DNA of 64,000 nt from Herbinix sp. (GCA_029238935.1 JAQZBN010000015.1:56198-120197), one strand, 5' to 3'. Positions 46,472 to 56,324 are shown, counted from the first letter of the stretch. Notes: generated by a model not told the origin, from the sequence alone. Made by a program: numbers and translations.

Positions 46472-47932
46472 TTATACTTCCTCCACAACGTTTATATGTT
46501 CTACTTTCATATCCTCTGTACCGGTTACGGAACTGCCTTTTTTCTTTGCATATATAATATAATCCAGAATGTCCTTTGTAATACGTTCTCCAGGAGCTAA
46601 AATCGGAATTCCCGGTGGATAACACATAACAAATTCTGCTGATATCTTATCTACACTATCTTTAAGCTCTAAGGATTTCTTGTTGCTAAAGAAAGCTTTC
46701 TGTGGTGTTAGCACTACGTCCGGATCAATGTATTCATGATTGAGCATTCCAACCTTGTCTTTTCCGTAAATTCTTTTTATCTCAGAGAGGGAAGAAATCA
46801 ATCGTTCTATCTCAAAAGCACGATCTCCGGCAGAGATAATTGCTAGAATATTCCCAATATCACCAAATTCAATCTGAATACCATATTCATCCCGAAGTAA
46901 ATCATAAACTTCTACTCCGGCAAGTCCTATGTCACCGGTATGAATGGAAAGCTTCGTCCGATCAAAATCATAAATGGTATCTCCATTGATTAGTTCAGAA
47001 GAAAAGGCATAATAGCCACCCAATTTATTAATTTCCGTTCTGGCGTACTCCGCCAGTTCAATTGTTTTTTCAAAAATTTCTTTACCGTGTAATGTCAAAT
47101 GCTTTCTGGCGATATCCAGGGATGAGAGCAATAGGTAGGAACCGCTTGTAGTCTGTGTAAGATTGATCACTTGTCTTACGTAGCCTGCATTTACGGCATC
47201 TCCACATAATAAAAAGGAGCTTTGTGTTAAGGAGCCCCCAGTTTTATGCATACTAACGGCAGACATATCGGCACCGGCAGCCATAGCACTTAAGGGTAAA
47301 CCATCTGCAAAATAAAAATGAGCTCCATGGGCTTCATCCACCAAGACAAGCATTCCATTATTATGGGCTAAGGTAACAATTTCCCTTAAATTAGAGCAAA
47401 TACCATAATAGGTTGGATTGTTTACAAAGATCGCTTTCGCATCAGGATGTTCTTTGATCGCTGTCTTTATATCCTCCACAGACATACCAAGAGGAATACC
47501 AAGTTCTTTATTAACACCGGGATTGATGTACACTGGAATTGCACCGCAAACAACCAATGCATTAATAGCACTACGATGTACATTTCTTGGTATAATGATC
47601 TTTTCCCCTGCTTTACAAGTAGACATGATCATTGCCTGAACAGCACTGGTGGTACCATTGACCATAAAAAATGTTGCATGAGCACCAAAGGACTGTGCTG
47701 CTAATTCTTCCGCTGCTTTAATAACAGAGACCGGATGAATCAGGTTGTCCAAAGGTTTCATGGAGTTAACATCCACCTTTAAACAGCTTTCTCCTAAAAA
47801 TTCCGTTAACTCTGCATTTCCTCTTCCACCCTTATGGCCTGGAACATCAAAAGGAACCACACGATTTCTTTTATGTGCTAATAAAGCCTCATGTATCGGT
47901 GCATTCTGTTGAGTGTATTTTTTCATCTGCAT
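46472..47932 (-). CDS. speA: Arginine (Orn/Lys/Arg) decarboxylase
   Basis: 486 residues, fold-I PLP decarboxylase without the N-terminal wing domain, like B. subtilis SpeA. PLP Lys230 is in VSMHKTGGSLTQSSF, with VDEAHGAHFYF before it. Arginine to agmatine is the likely reaction, since no ornithine-specific partner is visible, but lysine or ornithine cannot be excluded. A second ATG at 47926 has slightly better SD spacing. No agmatinase or agmatine deiminase gene is in the window. Confidence 0.85.
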   Translation of the reverse strand: MQMKKYTQQNAPIHEALLAHKRNRVVPFDVPGHKGGRGNAELTEFLGESCLKVDVNSMKPLDNLIHPVSVIKAAEELAAQSFGAHATFFMVNGTTSAVQAMIMSTCKAGEKIIIPRNVHRSAINALVVCGAIPVYINPGVNKELGIPLGMSVEDIKTAIKEHPDAKAIFVNNPTYYGICSNLREIVTLAHNNGMLVLVDEAHGAHFYFADGLPLSAMAAGADMSAVSMHKTGGSLTQSSFLLCGDAVNAGYVRQVINLTQTTSGSYLLLSSLDIARKHLTLHGKEIFEKTIELAEYARTEINKLGGYYAFSSELINGDTIYDFDRTKLSIHTGDIGLAGVEVYDLLRDEYGIQIEFGDIGNILAIISAGDRAFEIERLISSLSEIKRIYGKDKVGMLNHEYIDPDVVLTPQKAFFSNKKSLELKDSVDKISAEFVMCYPPGIPILAPGERITKDILDYIIYAKKKGSSVTGTEDMKVEHINVVEEV

Positions 47933-47940
47933 TCACCATT

Positions 47941-48771
47941 CTAATATATATTTACGCCGCTAAAAATCTCAATCATTTCTTTACGAAGGTTACTCGTAAT
48001 CTCAAGACGTTGCTTTGGCGGCAACTCATAAACATCGGTATTAAAAAGATAATTCTGTAATTGAATTTCTTTGATTAACATTTTTGTGTGAAAAATATTC
48101 GATTGATATACATTCACATCAATCGCGTCGTATTCTGTTAAGGTTACATCATCAATATAGTCTTGAATGGATGTTATATCATGATCGATGTAATATTTCT
48201 TGCCATGAACGTCTCTGGTAAATCCTCTAACACGATAATCGATGGTGATAATATCGGAGTCAAAACTTGCAATCAGATAATCCAGAGCATTTAAGGGAGA
48301 AATCTCCCCACAGGTGGATACATCAATGTCGACACGAAAGGTTGAAATAGAATTGTCCGGGTGATGTTCCGGAAAGGTATGGACCGTAACATGACTTTTA
48401 TCCAGATGGGCATGTACCGTATCTCGGGGTACATTTTCCTTCGGAGTATTGCTATATTTTCCCTGATTACAAGATTCATCAATATGTTCTGAAGATAAGG
48501 ATCCTTCTGCAATGAGTATATTTACGGATGCTCCTTGGGGATCATAATCTTGTTTCGATATATTTAATACATGTGCTCCGATCATCTCGGTGACATTAAC
48601 TAATATTTTGGTTAATCTCTCGGAGTTATATTGTTCGTCAATATACGCAATATAATCCTTTTGCTCTCTCTCACTTTTTGCATAGCATACATCATAAATG
48701 TTGAAGCTAAGAGTCTTTGTGAGGTTGTTAAAGCCATATAACGTAAGCTTCTTATCCAAACCTAACATCAC
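47941..48771 (-). CDS. speD: S-adenosylmethionine decarboxylase proenzyme, E. coli type
   Basis: 276 residues, close to the 264-residue E. coli class, not the short Bacillus class. Self-cleavage at Ser126 in [13 protein letters not shown] would create the pyruvoyl group. [21 protein letters not shown] follows as in that class. It supplies decarboxylated AdoMet to SpeE. First gene of the polyamine operon, eight bases before speA. Confidence 0.94.
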   Translation of the reverse strand: MMLGLDKKLTLYGFNNLTKTLSFNIYDVCYAKSEREQKDYIAYIDEQYNSERLTKILVNVTEMIGAHVLNISKQDYDPQGASVNILIAEGSLSSEHIDESCNQGKYSNTPKENVPRDTVHAHLDKSHVTVHTFPEHHPDNSISTFRVDIDVSTCGEISPLNALDYLIASFDSDIITIDYRVRGFTRDVHGKKYYIDHDITSIQDYIDDVTLTEYDAIDVNVYQSNIFHTKMLIKEIQLQNYLFNTDVYELPPKQRLEITSNLRKEMIEIFSGVNIY

Positions 48772-48824
48772 AACCTTTCTTTCTCGTAATTAAACTGCTA
48801 TACACTATAATAACAGCATGGACT

Positions 48825-48853
48825 ATTATACAAAAATGTATTCAAACATGCAA
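48825..48853 (-). promoter_or_regulatory. Promoter of the polyamine operon
   Basis: Minus strand: -35 TTGCAT (48853-48848), 17-bp spacer, -10 TATAAT (48830-48825). A small palindrome, CTAAAC-N5-GTTTAG (48872-48888), lies upstream of the -35. Confidence 0.75.
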
Positions 48854-48909
48854 GCATTATTTTTACTATTTCTAAACTCAATGTTTAGTATTACTGTTCT
48901 TTTTAGAGG

Positions 48910-48942
48910 AAAAAATAAAAAACTGGCGTTTTTTATTTTTTT
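48910..48942 (-). terminator. AT-rich terminator after scpB
   Basis: A perfect 14-bp stem of A/T pairs closed by one C-G pair (48910-48923 with 48928-48941), four-base loop, running into T residues on the minus strand. Confidence 0.7.
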
Positions 48943-49041
48943 ACTTAGTGCTATCGGAATGATTCATTTCACACTCTGCCTCTAAATGTAGTTCATATGG
49001 AGAAATATTACATATATGATCAATTACTTCTGAATTAATTA

Positions 49042-49611
49042 CTAGATATCAAGCTTCATCTGCATCTCTTCTTCTGCTTCAATTTTAAAATCCTCTAACT
49101 TCTCCGGTTTCATAATTGGAAGTGCATCAAGGGATTGTATTCCGAAGCTTCGAAGGAATTCCTCCGTAGTTCCGAATAAAATTGGTCTTCCGGGTGCATC
49201 CATTCGTCCCATTTCACACACAAGATTATATTCAATCAATTTATTGACCGCATGGTCCGATTTAACACCACGGATTGCTTCAATTTGCATTTTGGTAATC
49301 GGTTGCTTATAGGCGATAATGGATAAGGTTTCTAGCAACACATCGGTCAATATATGTTTTTTCGGTACCCTGGTAATTCGGATGAGTGCTTCGTACATGG
49401 ACGGCTTCGTACACATCTGATAGGAACCTTCCAACTCAATTATATGTATTCCTCGTTCTTCTGTTTCATATTGGTCCATCATATTTTGGATTATTTTCCG
49501 TGTCGTCTCTTCATCATGCTCGATAGCAGCTGCAATTCTTGTTAAATCTACCGCTTCACCCATGGTAAATAAGATCGCTTCAACCACAGCCTCTATTTTT
49601 TTCAGTTCCAT
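49042..49611 (-). CDS. scpB: Segregation and condensation protein B
   Basis: 189 residues with two winged-helix regions; AVVEAILFTMGEAV, LLETLSIIAYKQPITK and GRPILFGTTEEFLR are characteristic. ScpB dimers bind ScpA and regulate the SMC ATPase. The start touches the last base of the scpA stop. Confidence 0.96.
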   Translation of the reverse strand: MELKKIEAVVEAILFTMGEAVDLTRIAAAIEHDEETTRKIIQNMMDQYETEERGIHIIELEGSYQMCTKPSMYEALIRITRVPKKHILTDVLLETLSIIAYKQPITKMQIEAIRGVKSDHAVNKLIEYNLVCEMGRMDAPGRPILFGTTEEFLRSFGIQSLDALPIMKPEKLEDFKIEAEEEMQMKLDI

Positions 49612-50387
49612 TAAAAACCCACCTCTTCCATTGGTAAGATATCTGTAGCTAAATAAGTAATGAGAAAATCATCAAATAAACTTTCCTGTTCAATACGAAC
49701 TCGTCCAATCTTCATTAGTTCCAATATTCCTAAGAAGGTTACAATTACCTCCATCTTACTGGTTTGCTCTTCTAACAATCGACGAAAAGAAAAGTGCTTA
49801 TGCAGTAAACCATATTCCTGTATTTGTATTAGTTTTTGCGATAGATTGGCTTCTTCTTTTTCGATCCGTCCAAATTTACTTCGAATAGGATCAATTTTAT
49901 CTGTTTGCTTTTTTATAATGGATTGAAATATTGTGTGGAGTTTGGATAAGGTGATATCTCCAAGAAGGCTGCTAACATCAATTTCTTCCTCATAATCCGT
50001 TATTTCCGAAGGTATGGTTGGTGATTTAAATAAAGCCTTTGCTGCATCTAATTGCTTATCCTTTAATTCCTCTGAGATATATTTAAACATTTTATATTCC
50101 AGCAAACGATTTACTAATTCCTGTCTCGGATCGATTGCTTCCTCTTCTTCTTCCTCTTCCACTGGTAGAAGCATTTTAGATTTAATATTAATGAGGGTTG
50201 CTGCCATCACGAGAAACTCACTCATAATTTCAAGATCCTTGCTTTCCATCAGTTTGATATATTCAAGGTATTGTTCGGTGATTACCACGATTGGAATATC
50301 ATATATATTTACTTTGTTCTTGTCAATTAAATGAAGTAATAGGTCGAGAGGTCCTTCAAAAGCCTCTAATTTAATTGGAATACTCAT
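49611..50387 (-). CDS. scpA: Segregation and condensation protein A
   Basis: 258 residues. FEGPLDLLLHLIDKNKVNIYDIPI at the N-terminus (shown here in two parts: FEGPLDLLLHL and NKVNIYDIPI) binds the SMC neck, an acidic Glu-rich segment lies near 85-92, and a C-terminal winged helix contacts the other head. Kleisin subunit of the SMC complex whose SMC gene is at 11.5-15.0 kb. AAAGGAG precedes the ATG. Confidence 0.96.
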   Translation of the reverse strand: MSIPIKLEAFEGPLDLLLHLIDKNKVNIYDIPIVVITEQYLEYIKLMESKDLEIMSEFLVMAATLINIKSKMLLPVEEEEEEEAIDPRQELVNRLLEYKMFKYISEELKDKQLDAAKALFKSPTIPSEITDYEEEIDVSSLLGDITLSKLHTIFQSIIKKQTDKIDPIRSKFGRIEKEEANLSQKLIQIQEYGLLHKHFSFRRLLEEQTSKMEVIVTFLGILELMKIGRVRIEQESLFDDFLITYLATDILPMEEVGF

Positions 50388-50575
50388 ATATCTCCTTTCG
50401 TAGTTCCTCCATATTGTAACACATAAAAATAATGACTTATGAGATTATTATTTTCTTACGAATTATTGATTCCTTAATATATACTAATGAGATCATTATA
50501 TACAAATGATTTCGATACGAATGAAAGAAAGTACATGAAAGCTTTTTATTGATATCACAGTTCGTCCTAACCGAA

Positions 50576-51439
50576 TTATGAAGTTATGGATTTCATCGTT
50601 ATCTTAATTAACTCCGGTCGGTTAAATAGTCGTAGCATATAGGAATGGGTTCCAAGTCCTCTGGATACGATCATTTCACTATCAAGGTCTCTATATTTAC
50701 CGGAATCATATTTGGGAAGTACCTTAACCTGGGGAGAAATCAAACCACCGATCATTGGCAATCGAACCAATCCTCCATGAAGATGCCCCGCCACGACTAG
50801 ATCTGCACCCCAAGTAATATATTCTTTAAAATAAACGGGATTATGGGCGATTAAGATATGATATTTCATCGGATCTTGGGGAGGTACCAAATCTTTTAAA
50901 TATGAAGATTTTAATTTTGGTACATCACTACGCTTATAAAACTCCCGATCAATACTAATCCCTGTAATCAAAAGAGAACTCTGACCGTTTGAGATTGACT
51001 TCGTCTCATTGTCTAAGAAAATTACTCCTACCCGAATCAGTTTTTCTTTATATTCATGCCAATGATACTTGTCCTCATCAGTGATCATTTTTTGCTCATG
51101 ATTACCATAGCCATAATAGATCGGATAATTTCTGCTTAATTGTTCGATTAATGAATAAGCCGAGCTTGGAATGCAATCCATTTCTTTTGAGATCATATCT
51201 CCTGCAATAAGAATATAATCCGGTGCTTCCTTTTCAATGGCCTTAATTAATTTCTGATTGTATTTTCCTATGCATTTGTTATGAAGGTCAGAAAGCAATA
51301 CAAAAGATTTCCCGTCAAAATCCTGCGGAAGTTTTTTTGATCCTATCATATAATTTGTTGTTGTTAAAAATTGCTGCTCTATCTTAGAGATTACGATACT
51401 TATCGTAATAATCACTATAATTGATATAAGGAAGCCCAT
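50576..51439 (-). CDS. Membrane-anchored metallophosphoesterase
   Basis: 287 residues. An N-terminal membrane segment (about 3-20) is followed by a calcineurin-type domain with LSDLHNKCIG, AGDMISKE, GYGNHEQ, IAHNP and VVAGHLHGGLVRLP, the full set of metal ligands. The family includes YkuE/YaeI-like enzymes acting on phosphodiesters at the membrane. The substrate is unknown. Monocistronic by spacing. Confidence 0.88.
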   Translation of the reverse strand: MGFLISIIVIITISIVISKIEQQFLTTTNYMIGSKKLPQDFDGKSFVLLSDLHNKCIGKYNQKLIKAIEKEAPDYILIAGDMISKEMDCIPSSAYSLIEQLSRNYPIYYGYGNHEQKMITDEDKYHWHEYKEKLIRVGVIFLDNETKSISNGQSSLLITGISIDREFYKRSDVPKLKSSYLKDLVPPQDPMKYHILIAHNPVYFKEYITWGADLVVAGHLHGGLVRLPMIGGLISPQVKVLPKYDSGKYRDLDSEMIVSRGLGTHSYMLRLFNRPELIKITMKSITS

Positions 51440-51591
51440 AGTTACTCCTTCTTAATACTCCGATCTTAACTATTATACTATACTAGGAAGCCGAAGTCGT
51501 GTCAATATTTTGTATACGAAACTAAGGCGGACAACTACCTACAGAAATTGGATGATAATAATTCTAAGAAAATATGTAATTATCCATAAAA

Positions 51592-51620
51592 AGAGATCCC
51601 AGTTGGGCACTGAGATCTCT
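51592..51620 (-). terminator. Terminator after the carboxypeptidase gene at 51628
   Basis: AGAGATC-C-CAGT (51592-51603) pairs with ACTG-A-GATCTCT (51609-51620). T-rich tails follow on both strands (TTTTTA on minus, TTTTTTT on plus). Confidence 0.85.
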
Positions 51621-51627
51621 CATTTTT

Positions 51628-52860
51628 TTATTTGGATAAGAAGAATTTCTTTAATACCTTATTAAGATAATCCTTAAAACCTGCCTTATTAATATTCTGG
51701 GTAGCTACAATATCAACCGTTCCTATTTTTTCATTGTCATAAAAATAGGTAACTTCACCAACTTTATCACCTTGGGCGATCGGAGCAGATATCTCATCTA
51801 CCAATTTCACTTCTTTACGGATATTGTCAGGACTCTTTCCTTTAAAACATACATAGGAAAAAGTTCCATTGACCTTACCTAGAATGGTATCCTCAACACC
51901 CTTATTCACTTTCACAGGATCTAATACGGTATCGATATTTTCATCCTGGTATACACTACAGTTTGCAAATCCATAATTAAGAAGTTTTGCTGCTTCCTGG
52001 AAACGTGTTTTGGGATCCGGAGCAGCTAAGATGACAGCAATCAAATCCATGTTATTTCTTCTCGCTGACGCTGAGAGACAATATTTTGCTAAACTGGTGG
52101 ATCCTGTCTTTAAGCCGGTGATTCCATTGTAGGTACGTACTAATTTATTCGTATTGGCTAAACCAAACTCGGTTTTGCCTTTTCTGGTGGTATGAACAAA
52201 GGTGTCCATCCAGATGGTTGCATAATTACTAATTTGTGGGTGTTTGGTAATTAGCTCTCTGGACATTAGAGCAATGTCGTAAGCGGAGGTGTAATGACCG
52301 TCCGTATCAAGTCCGCAGCAATTTTTAAAGTTTGTATTTACCATACCAAGTTCTTTTGCTCTTTCGTTCATACGTGCTACGAATTCTTCCTCAGATCCTG
52401 CTATATATTCTGCCATGGCAACCGATGCATCGTTGGCACTGGCAACACTGATACATTTGATCATAGTATCAACATTCTGTGTTTCAAAGGGTTCTAGAAA
52501 TACCTGCGAACCTCCCATAGAGGCTGCATGTTCGCTAACGGATACTTCATCGGTCAACTTGATCTGTCCGCTGTCCAAAGCTTCAAAAATTAATAGAAGG
52601 GTCATAACCTTCGTAACACTGGCGGGCTTTAATTGTTCATCCTTATCTTTTTCATAAATAATCTGCCCCGTTGAACCTTCGATTAAAACAGCGGAGGGAG
52701 AAGCCAATTCAAGACCAGTATCCACTGTTGTTGCAGCCTCAACCGCTTCATCCGTTGTTTCCTCTGCTGAATTCTTTACACCTGCTGCAGTTGAAATAAA
52801 TGGTATAAATAAATAAATCATTAAGGAACATAAAATAAAAAAGGAGATAATTTTTTTCAT
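51628..52860 (-). CDS. dacF: D-alanyl-D-alanine carboxypeptidase, DacF-like
   Basis: 410 residues from the ATG at 52860 (GGAG six bases upstream; an ATG four codons earlier overlaps that SD). Signal peptide of about 25 residues, SxxK in PASVTKVMT, SxN in SANDAS, KTG in LKTGSTSLA, then a C-terminal beta domain and a basic end (LKKFFLSK) that may act as a membrane anchor. Trims stem peptides in vegetative or spore wall. The neighbourhood with scpAB recalls dacF-scpAB clusters in other Clostridia. Confidence 0.92.
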   Translation of the reverse strand: MKKIISFFILCSLMIYLFIPFISTAAGVKNSAEETTDEAVEAATTVDTGLELASPSAVLIEGSTGQIIYEKDKDEQLKPASVTKVMTLLLIFEALDSGQIKLTDEVSVSEHAASMGGSQVFLEPFETQNVDTMIKCISVASANDASVAMAEYIAGSEEEFVARMNERAKELGMVNTNFKNCCGLDTDGHYTSAYDIALMSRELITKHPQISNYATIWMDTFVHTTRKGKTEFGLANTNKLVRTYNGITGLKTGSTSLAKYCLSASARRNNMDLIAVILAAPDPKTRFQEAAKLLNYGFANCSVYQDENIDTVLDPVKVNKGVEDTILGKVNGTFSYVCFKGKSPDNIRKEVKLVDEISAPIAQGDKVGEVTYFYDNEKIGTVDIVATQNINKAGFKDYLNKVLKKFFLSK

Positions 52861-52934
52861 TTCGTACTCCATAAATTTCTTTACTACTATTGTAATCCAT
52901 GCAGTCCTGTTTTAGACCAATCCTATAAAATAAA

Positions 52935-52963
52935 TATAGGATAACCAATAAGATTACCCTATA
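52935..52963 (-). terminator. Terminator after the Ig-like protein gene
   Basis: TATAGGATAACC (52935-52946) and GATTACCCTATA (52952-52963), imperfect stem followed on the minus strand by TTTATTTTAT. Confidence 0.6.
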
Positions 52964-52971
52964 TTTTTGAT

Positions 52972-53529
52972 CTATTCTACCTTGATGGTACAGGACAACT
53001 CTTTTCCCTTTACTTTCACTGTAATAACCGTTCTTCCTTTTCGTAAAGCTTTAATTTTACCGAACTTAGTAATTTTTGCTACTTCCGGGTTACTGCTTTT
53101 GTAGGAAGGAAAGGATAAAACACCTTTTACCTTCAGATGATACGAATCTCCCGGAGCTAAAGTCAATTTTTTCTTGTTCAAATCAACGACGCGAACCCTG
53201 CATTTTAATATTTTATCATCCACTTTAACTTTGATGAAAGCTTTCCCCACTTGATGAGCGGTTACTTTTCCGTTAAAATTTACCCCTGCCACACGAAAAT
53301 TCGTAGATGAAAAGGAAATACGTTTGTTGATTCCGAAAACGTAGAGCTTAAATTCTTCCCCTTTCAAAAGAACGATATCTTGTTCATTCAAATGAACGGA
53401 AAAAGGTAAATCTGGAAAGTTTCGATAAAACAATGAAGTATTCTGTATAAATAACCGATATAACATTAACACTGCAATTACAGCAACAATGATCGGAAAC
53501 AAACCAATTTTTTTCTTGGGTCCAAACAT
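52972..53529 (-). CDS. Membrane-anchored protein with two bacterial Ig-like (BIG2) repeats
   Basis: 185 residues. Basic N-terminus and one membrane segment (about 9-27), then two repeats of about 65-70 residues, each with a Leu-x-x-Gly-(Glu/Asp) start and a closing G-x-(A/T)-x-I-x-V-K motif (VGKAFIKVKVDD and KGRTVITVKVKG). The repeats resemble BIG2 domains, which act as adhesive or structural modules outside the cell. A small wall-associated role is likely. It sits between the pdp and dacF genes. Confidence 0.75.
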   Translation of the reverse strand: MFGPKKKIGLFPIIVAVIAVLMLYRLFIQNTSLFYRNFPDLPFSVHLNEQDIVLLKGEEFKLYVFGINKRISFSSTNFRVAGVNFNGKVTAHQVGKAFIKVKVDDKILKCRVRVVDLNKKKLTLAPGDSYHLKVKGVLSFPSYKSSNPEVAKITKFGKIKALRKGRTVITVKVKGKELSCTIKVE

Positions 53530-53606
53530 AAGTTAATACCTATAATGCTTCCTTGTTATCATTGTATGAATGTTTGACTTAAAAATTGCCTTCTATTACT
53601 TATAAC

Positions 53607-54938
53607 CTAACGGTCATATTCGGTAACTCCCTGCTCCGTAACAATAGCATATACATATGGATTTCGTTTTGGCTGCTTATTATCGATCACAAATGCTTTT
53701 GCTAACCGATCCTTTGCCTGCATTAGCTTATCTTGATCATTGGCATAGAGAATTGCTAATGTTTCTCCTTGTTTTACAGGGTCCCCTAATTTCTTTTCGA
53801 TGATGATTCCTACACTTAAATCAATAATGCTTTCTTTTGTTTCTCTGCCACCACCAAGGACTAGGGAGGTCATTCCAACCTCATCGGTATGAATGTATGA
53901 AACAAATCCATCTTTCGGTGAAGGAAGCAAAAGTGATAGCGTTGCTTTTTCAAAAGAATCAGGTTGATATACTGCTTCACTATCTCCACCCTGAGCACGA
54001 ATAAATTCTGCAAACTTATCCAGTGCACTTTTATTTTCTATTGTTTGATATAAGAGTCTTCTTGCTTCCTCTATCGTAGCAGCTTTACCAGCACCTAGCA
54101 TCATATAAGAAGCTAAAGTAATGCTGACTTCCAACAGGTCGTTTGGTCCTTCTCCTTTTAGAGTTGCAATGGCTTCCATTATTTCTAAGGTGTTTCCAAC
54201 GGCTTTCCCCAAAGGCTGGTTCATATCTGTAATAACTGCATAAGTCTTTCTTCCGGCTCTCGTTCCGATTTGAACCATGGCTTTTGCTAAGCTTAAGGAA
54301 TCCTCATAACGTTTCATAAAAGCTCCGCTTCCGGTTTTAACATCCAATACGATGACATCGGATCCGGATGCTAATTTTTTACTCATAATACTACTGGCGA
54401 TCAGGGAGATATTATCAACCGTAGCTGTAACATCTCTGAGGGCATAAATCTTTTTATCTGCAGGAGCTAAATTTGCAGTCTGTCCTACAATCGCCATCTT
54501 TGTACGATTTACATTTTCCACGAATTGCTCGGTTGAGATTGCAGTAGAAAAACCAGGAAAGCTTTCTAATTTATCAATGGTACCTCCGGTATGTCCAAGT
54601 CCCCTTCCGGACATCTTAGCAACCGGAATCCCAAGAGCTGCAACCATGGGTCCAAGAACTAAGGAAGTCTTGTCACCTACACCTCCGGTACTATGTTTAT
54701 CAACCTTCACTCCTTCAATTGCAGATAAATCCAGCATATCACCGCTCATGGCCATCGCTTGGGTCAGTGCCGTAGTTTCATCTGGATCCATTCCATTAAT
54801 ACATACCGCCATTAAAAAGGCAGACATCTGATAATCCGGAATTTCACCCTTGGTAAATCCATTCACCAAAAAAAATATTTCATCTTTTGTAAGGGCTTCC
54901 TTCATCTTCTTTTTCTGAATCAGATCATACATTCTCAT
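53607..54938 (-). CDS. pdp: Pyrimidine-nucleoside phosphorylase
   Basis: 443 residues from the ATG at 54938, which aligns with the usual N-terminus MRMYDLIQKK; a GTG four codons earlier overlaps the only SD-like GGAG. SGRGLGHTGGTIDKLE, VDKHSTGGVGDKTS and KTGSGAFM are the phosphate- and nucleoside-binding motifs. It cleaves uridine, thymidine and deoxyuridine with phosphate. Homodimer in the cytoplasm. Other nucleoside-catabolism genes (deoC, cdd) are absent here. Confidence 0.93.
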   Translation of the reverse strand: MRMYDLIQKKKMKEALTKDEIFFLVNGFTKGEIPDYQMSAFLMAVCINGMDPDETTALTQAMAMSGDMLDLSAIEGVKVDKHSTGGVGDKTSLVLGPMVAALGIPVAKMSGRGLGHTGGTIDKLESFPGFSTAISTEQFVENVNRTKMAIVGQTANLAPADKKIYALRDVTATVDNISLIASSIMSKKLASGSDVIVLDVKTGSGAFMKRYEDSLSLAKAMVQIGTRAGRKTYAVITDMNQPLGKAVGNTLEIMEAIATLKGEGPNDLLEVSITLASYMMLGAGKAATIEEARRLLYQTIENKSALDKFAEFIRAQGGDSEAVYQPDSFEKATLSLLLPSPKDGFVSYIHTDEVGMTSLVLGGGRETKESIIDLSVGIIIEKKLGDPVKQGETLAILYANDQDKLMQAKDRLAKAFVIDNKQPKRNPYVYAIVTEQGVTEYDR

Positions 54939-55099
54939 CTCTATTTTCACTCCAACTACTATAATTTTTATGTGTCATCATACCATATTGTATTCACTTA
55001 TTATATAACAAATAAGGGGAAATTAATATCATGAAATTCAAAATTCAATTTGGTTTACCCCTAAGATACGGATATACAGACATTCTTTAGCGAATTAGA

Positions 55100-55128
55100 T
55101 TGACGAAGTACGAAAAAAAGTATAAAAT
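55100..55128 (+). promoter_or_regulatory. aroF promoter
   Basis: TTGACG (55100-55105), 17-bp spacer, TAAAAT (55123-55128), leaving a leader of about 110 bases. Confidence 0.65.
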
Positions 55129-55145
55129 AGATGAAATAATTTAAG

Positions 55146-55218
55146 GAGAATTATAGTAAATTCTCTTACTATTCAACTTGTAAATAATGTTATTGACCTA
55201 CTGATCAATGTTTACAAG
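55146..55218 (+). promoter_or_regulatory. Structured leader of aroF
   Basis: Two inverted repeats: GAGAATT/AATTCTC (55146-55152, 55159-55165) and CTTGTAAA/TTTACAAG (55177-55184, 55211-55218), the second enclosing ATTGA/TCAAT (55192-55196, 55205-55209). No T-box or known riboswitch signature is recognisable. Confidence 0.4.
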
Positions 55219-55243
55219 CTATGGAGAAAGGCTGGTTAATATT

Positions 55244-56272
55244 ATGAGTTTTAATTTTATAAAAGAAGTGATTTCACCGGAAGAGTTAATTAAAGCATAC
55301 CCCCTTCCAGCGAAAGATATTATCCGCAAGAAAGAACGGGACAATCAAATCAAGGATGTTATTACCGGTGCATCTAATAAATTTCTAGTAATTATTGGTC
55401 CATGCTCTGCGGATAACGAAGATGCGGTATGTGATTATATTCAAAGACTATCCAGAGTACAGGAAAAAGTTGAGGATAAGCTTATACTGATACCAAGAAT
55501 TTATACAAATAAGCCAAGAACAACCGGAGAAGGGTACAAAGGAATGGTTCATCAGCCTGATCCGGAGAAGGAACCGGATTTACTGGAAGGTTTGATTGCT
55601 ATGAGAAAGATGCACCTAAGAGCGATAGCAGAAACAGGACTGACTGCTGCTGACGAGATGCTATACCCTGAAAATTGGCCTTATGTTGAGGATATCTTAT
55701 CCTATGTAGCCGTTGGAGCCCGTTCGGTAGAAGATCAACAACACAGATTAACCATCAGCGGTATGGATGTACCAGCAGGTATGAAGAATCCTACCAGCGG
55801 AGATTTTTCTGTTATGTTAAACTCCTGTGTTGCCGCTCAAGCTAGTCATACATTCCTTTATCGCGCTTGGGAAGTAAACACTTCCGGTAATCCATTGGCT
55901 CATACCATTTTAAGAGGTGCGGTAAACAAACACGGACAGAGCATACCAAACTACCATTATGAGGATCTAAATCTTCTAATGAATATGTATAATGAGAGGG
56001 ATTTGATAAATCCGGCTACCATAGTGGATGCAAATCATGCAAATTCCAATAAATTATTCGCTGAACAACCAAGAATTGTGAAGGAAGTACTTCACAGCCG
56101 TAAAGTATCTTCTGATATCGCAAAATTAGTAAAAGGTGTTATGATTGAAAGTTATATCGAGAGCGGAACTCAAAAAATAACAGAACATATCTATGGAAAG
56201 TCCATTACGGATCCTTGCCTTGGTTGGGAAGAGTCAGAAAAATTGATATATACGATAGCCGATCACATTTAA
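55244..56272 (+). CDS. aroF: 3-deoxy-7-phosphoheptulonate synthase, AroF/AroG type
   Basis: 342 residues from the ATG at 55244 (MSFNFIKEV). An in-frame ATG at 55208 is open but lacks an SD and lies in the leader hairpin. IGPCSADNEDAV, PRTTGEGYKGMVHQPDPEKEPD and DANHANSNK match the class I-alpha enzymes. It condenses PEP and erythrose-4-phosphate, the entry to aromatic amino acids. Many Clostridia use the other DAHP synthase type, so an enteric-like form is of some note. Stands alone with its own promoter and terminator. Confidence 0.92.
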   Translation: MSFNFIKEVISPEELIKAYPLPAKDIIRKKERDNQIKDVITGASNKFLVIIGPCSADNEDAVCDYIQRLSRVQEKVEDKLILIPRIYTNKPRTTGEGYKGMVHQPDPEKEPDLLEGLIAMRKMHLRAIAETGLTAADEMLYPENWPYVEDILSYVAVGARSVEDQQHRLTISGMDVPAGMKNPTSGDFSVMLNSCVAAQASHTFLYRAWEVNTSGNPLAHTILRGAVNKHGQSIPNYHYEDLNLLMNMYNERDLINPATIVDANHANSNKLFAEQPRIVKEVLHSRKVSSDIAKLVKGVMIESYIESGTQKITEHIYGKSITDPCLGWEESEKLIYTIADHI

Positions 56273-56324
56273 TCCTGTTTTTAATAATTTAAAAGATAAA
56301 TTGCAATAAAAGCAAATAAGTAAA

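Noticed and set aside
55146..55218. T-box or known riboswitch at aroF
   Set aside because: No T-box antiterminator sequence or other recognisable aptamer core is present.
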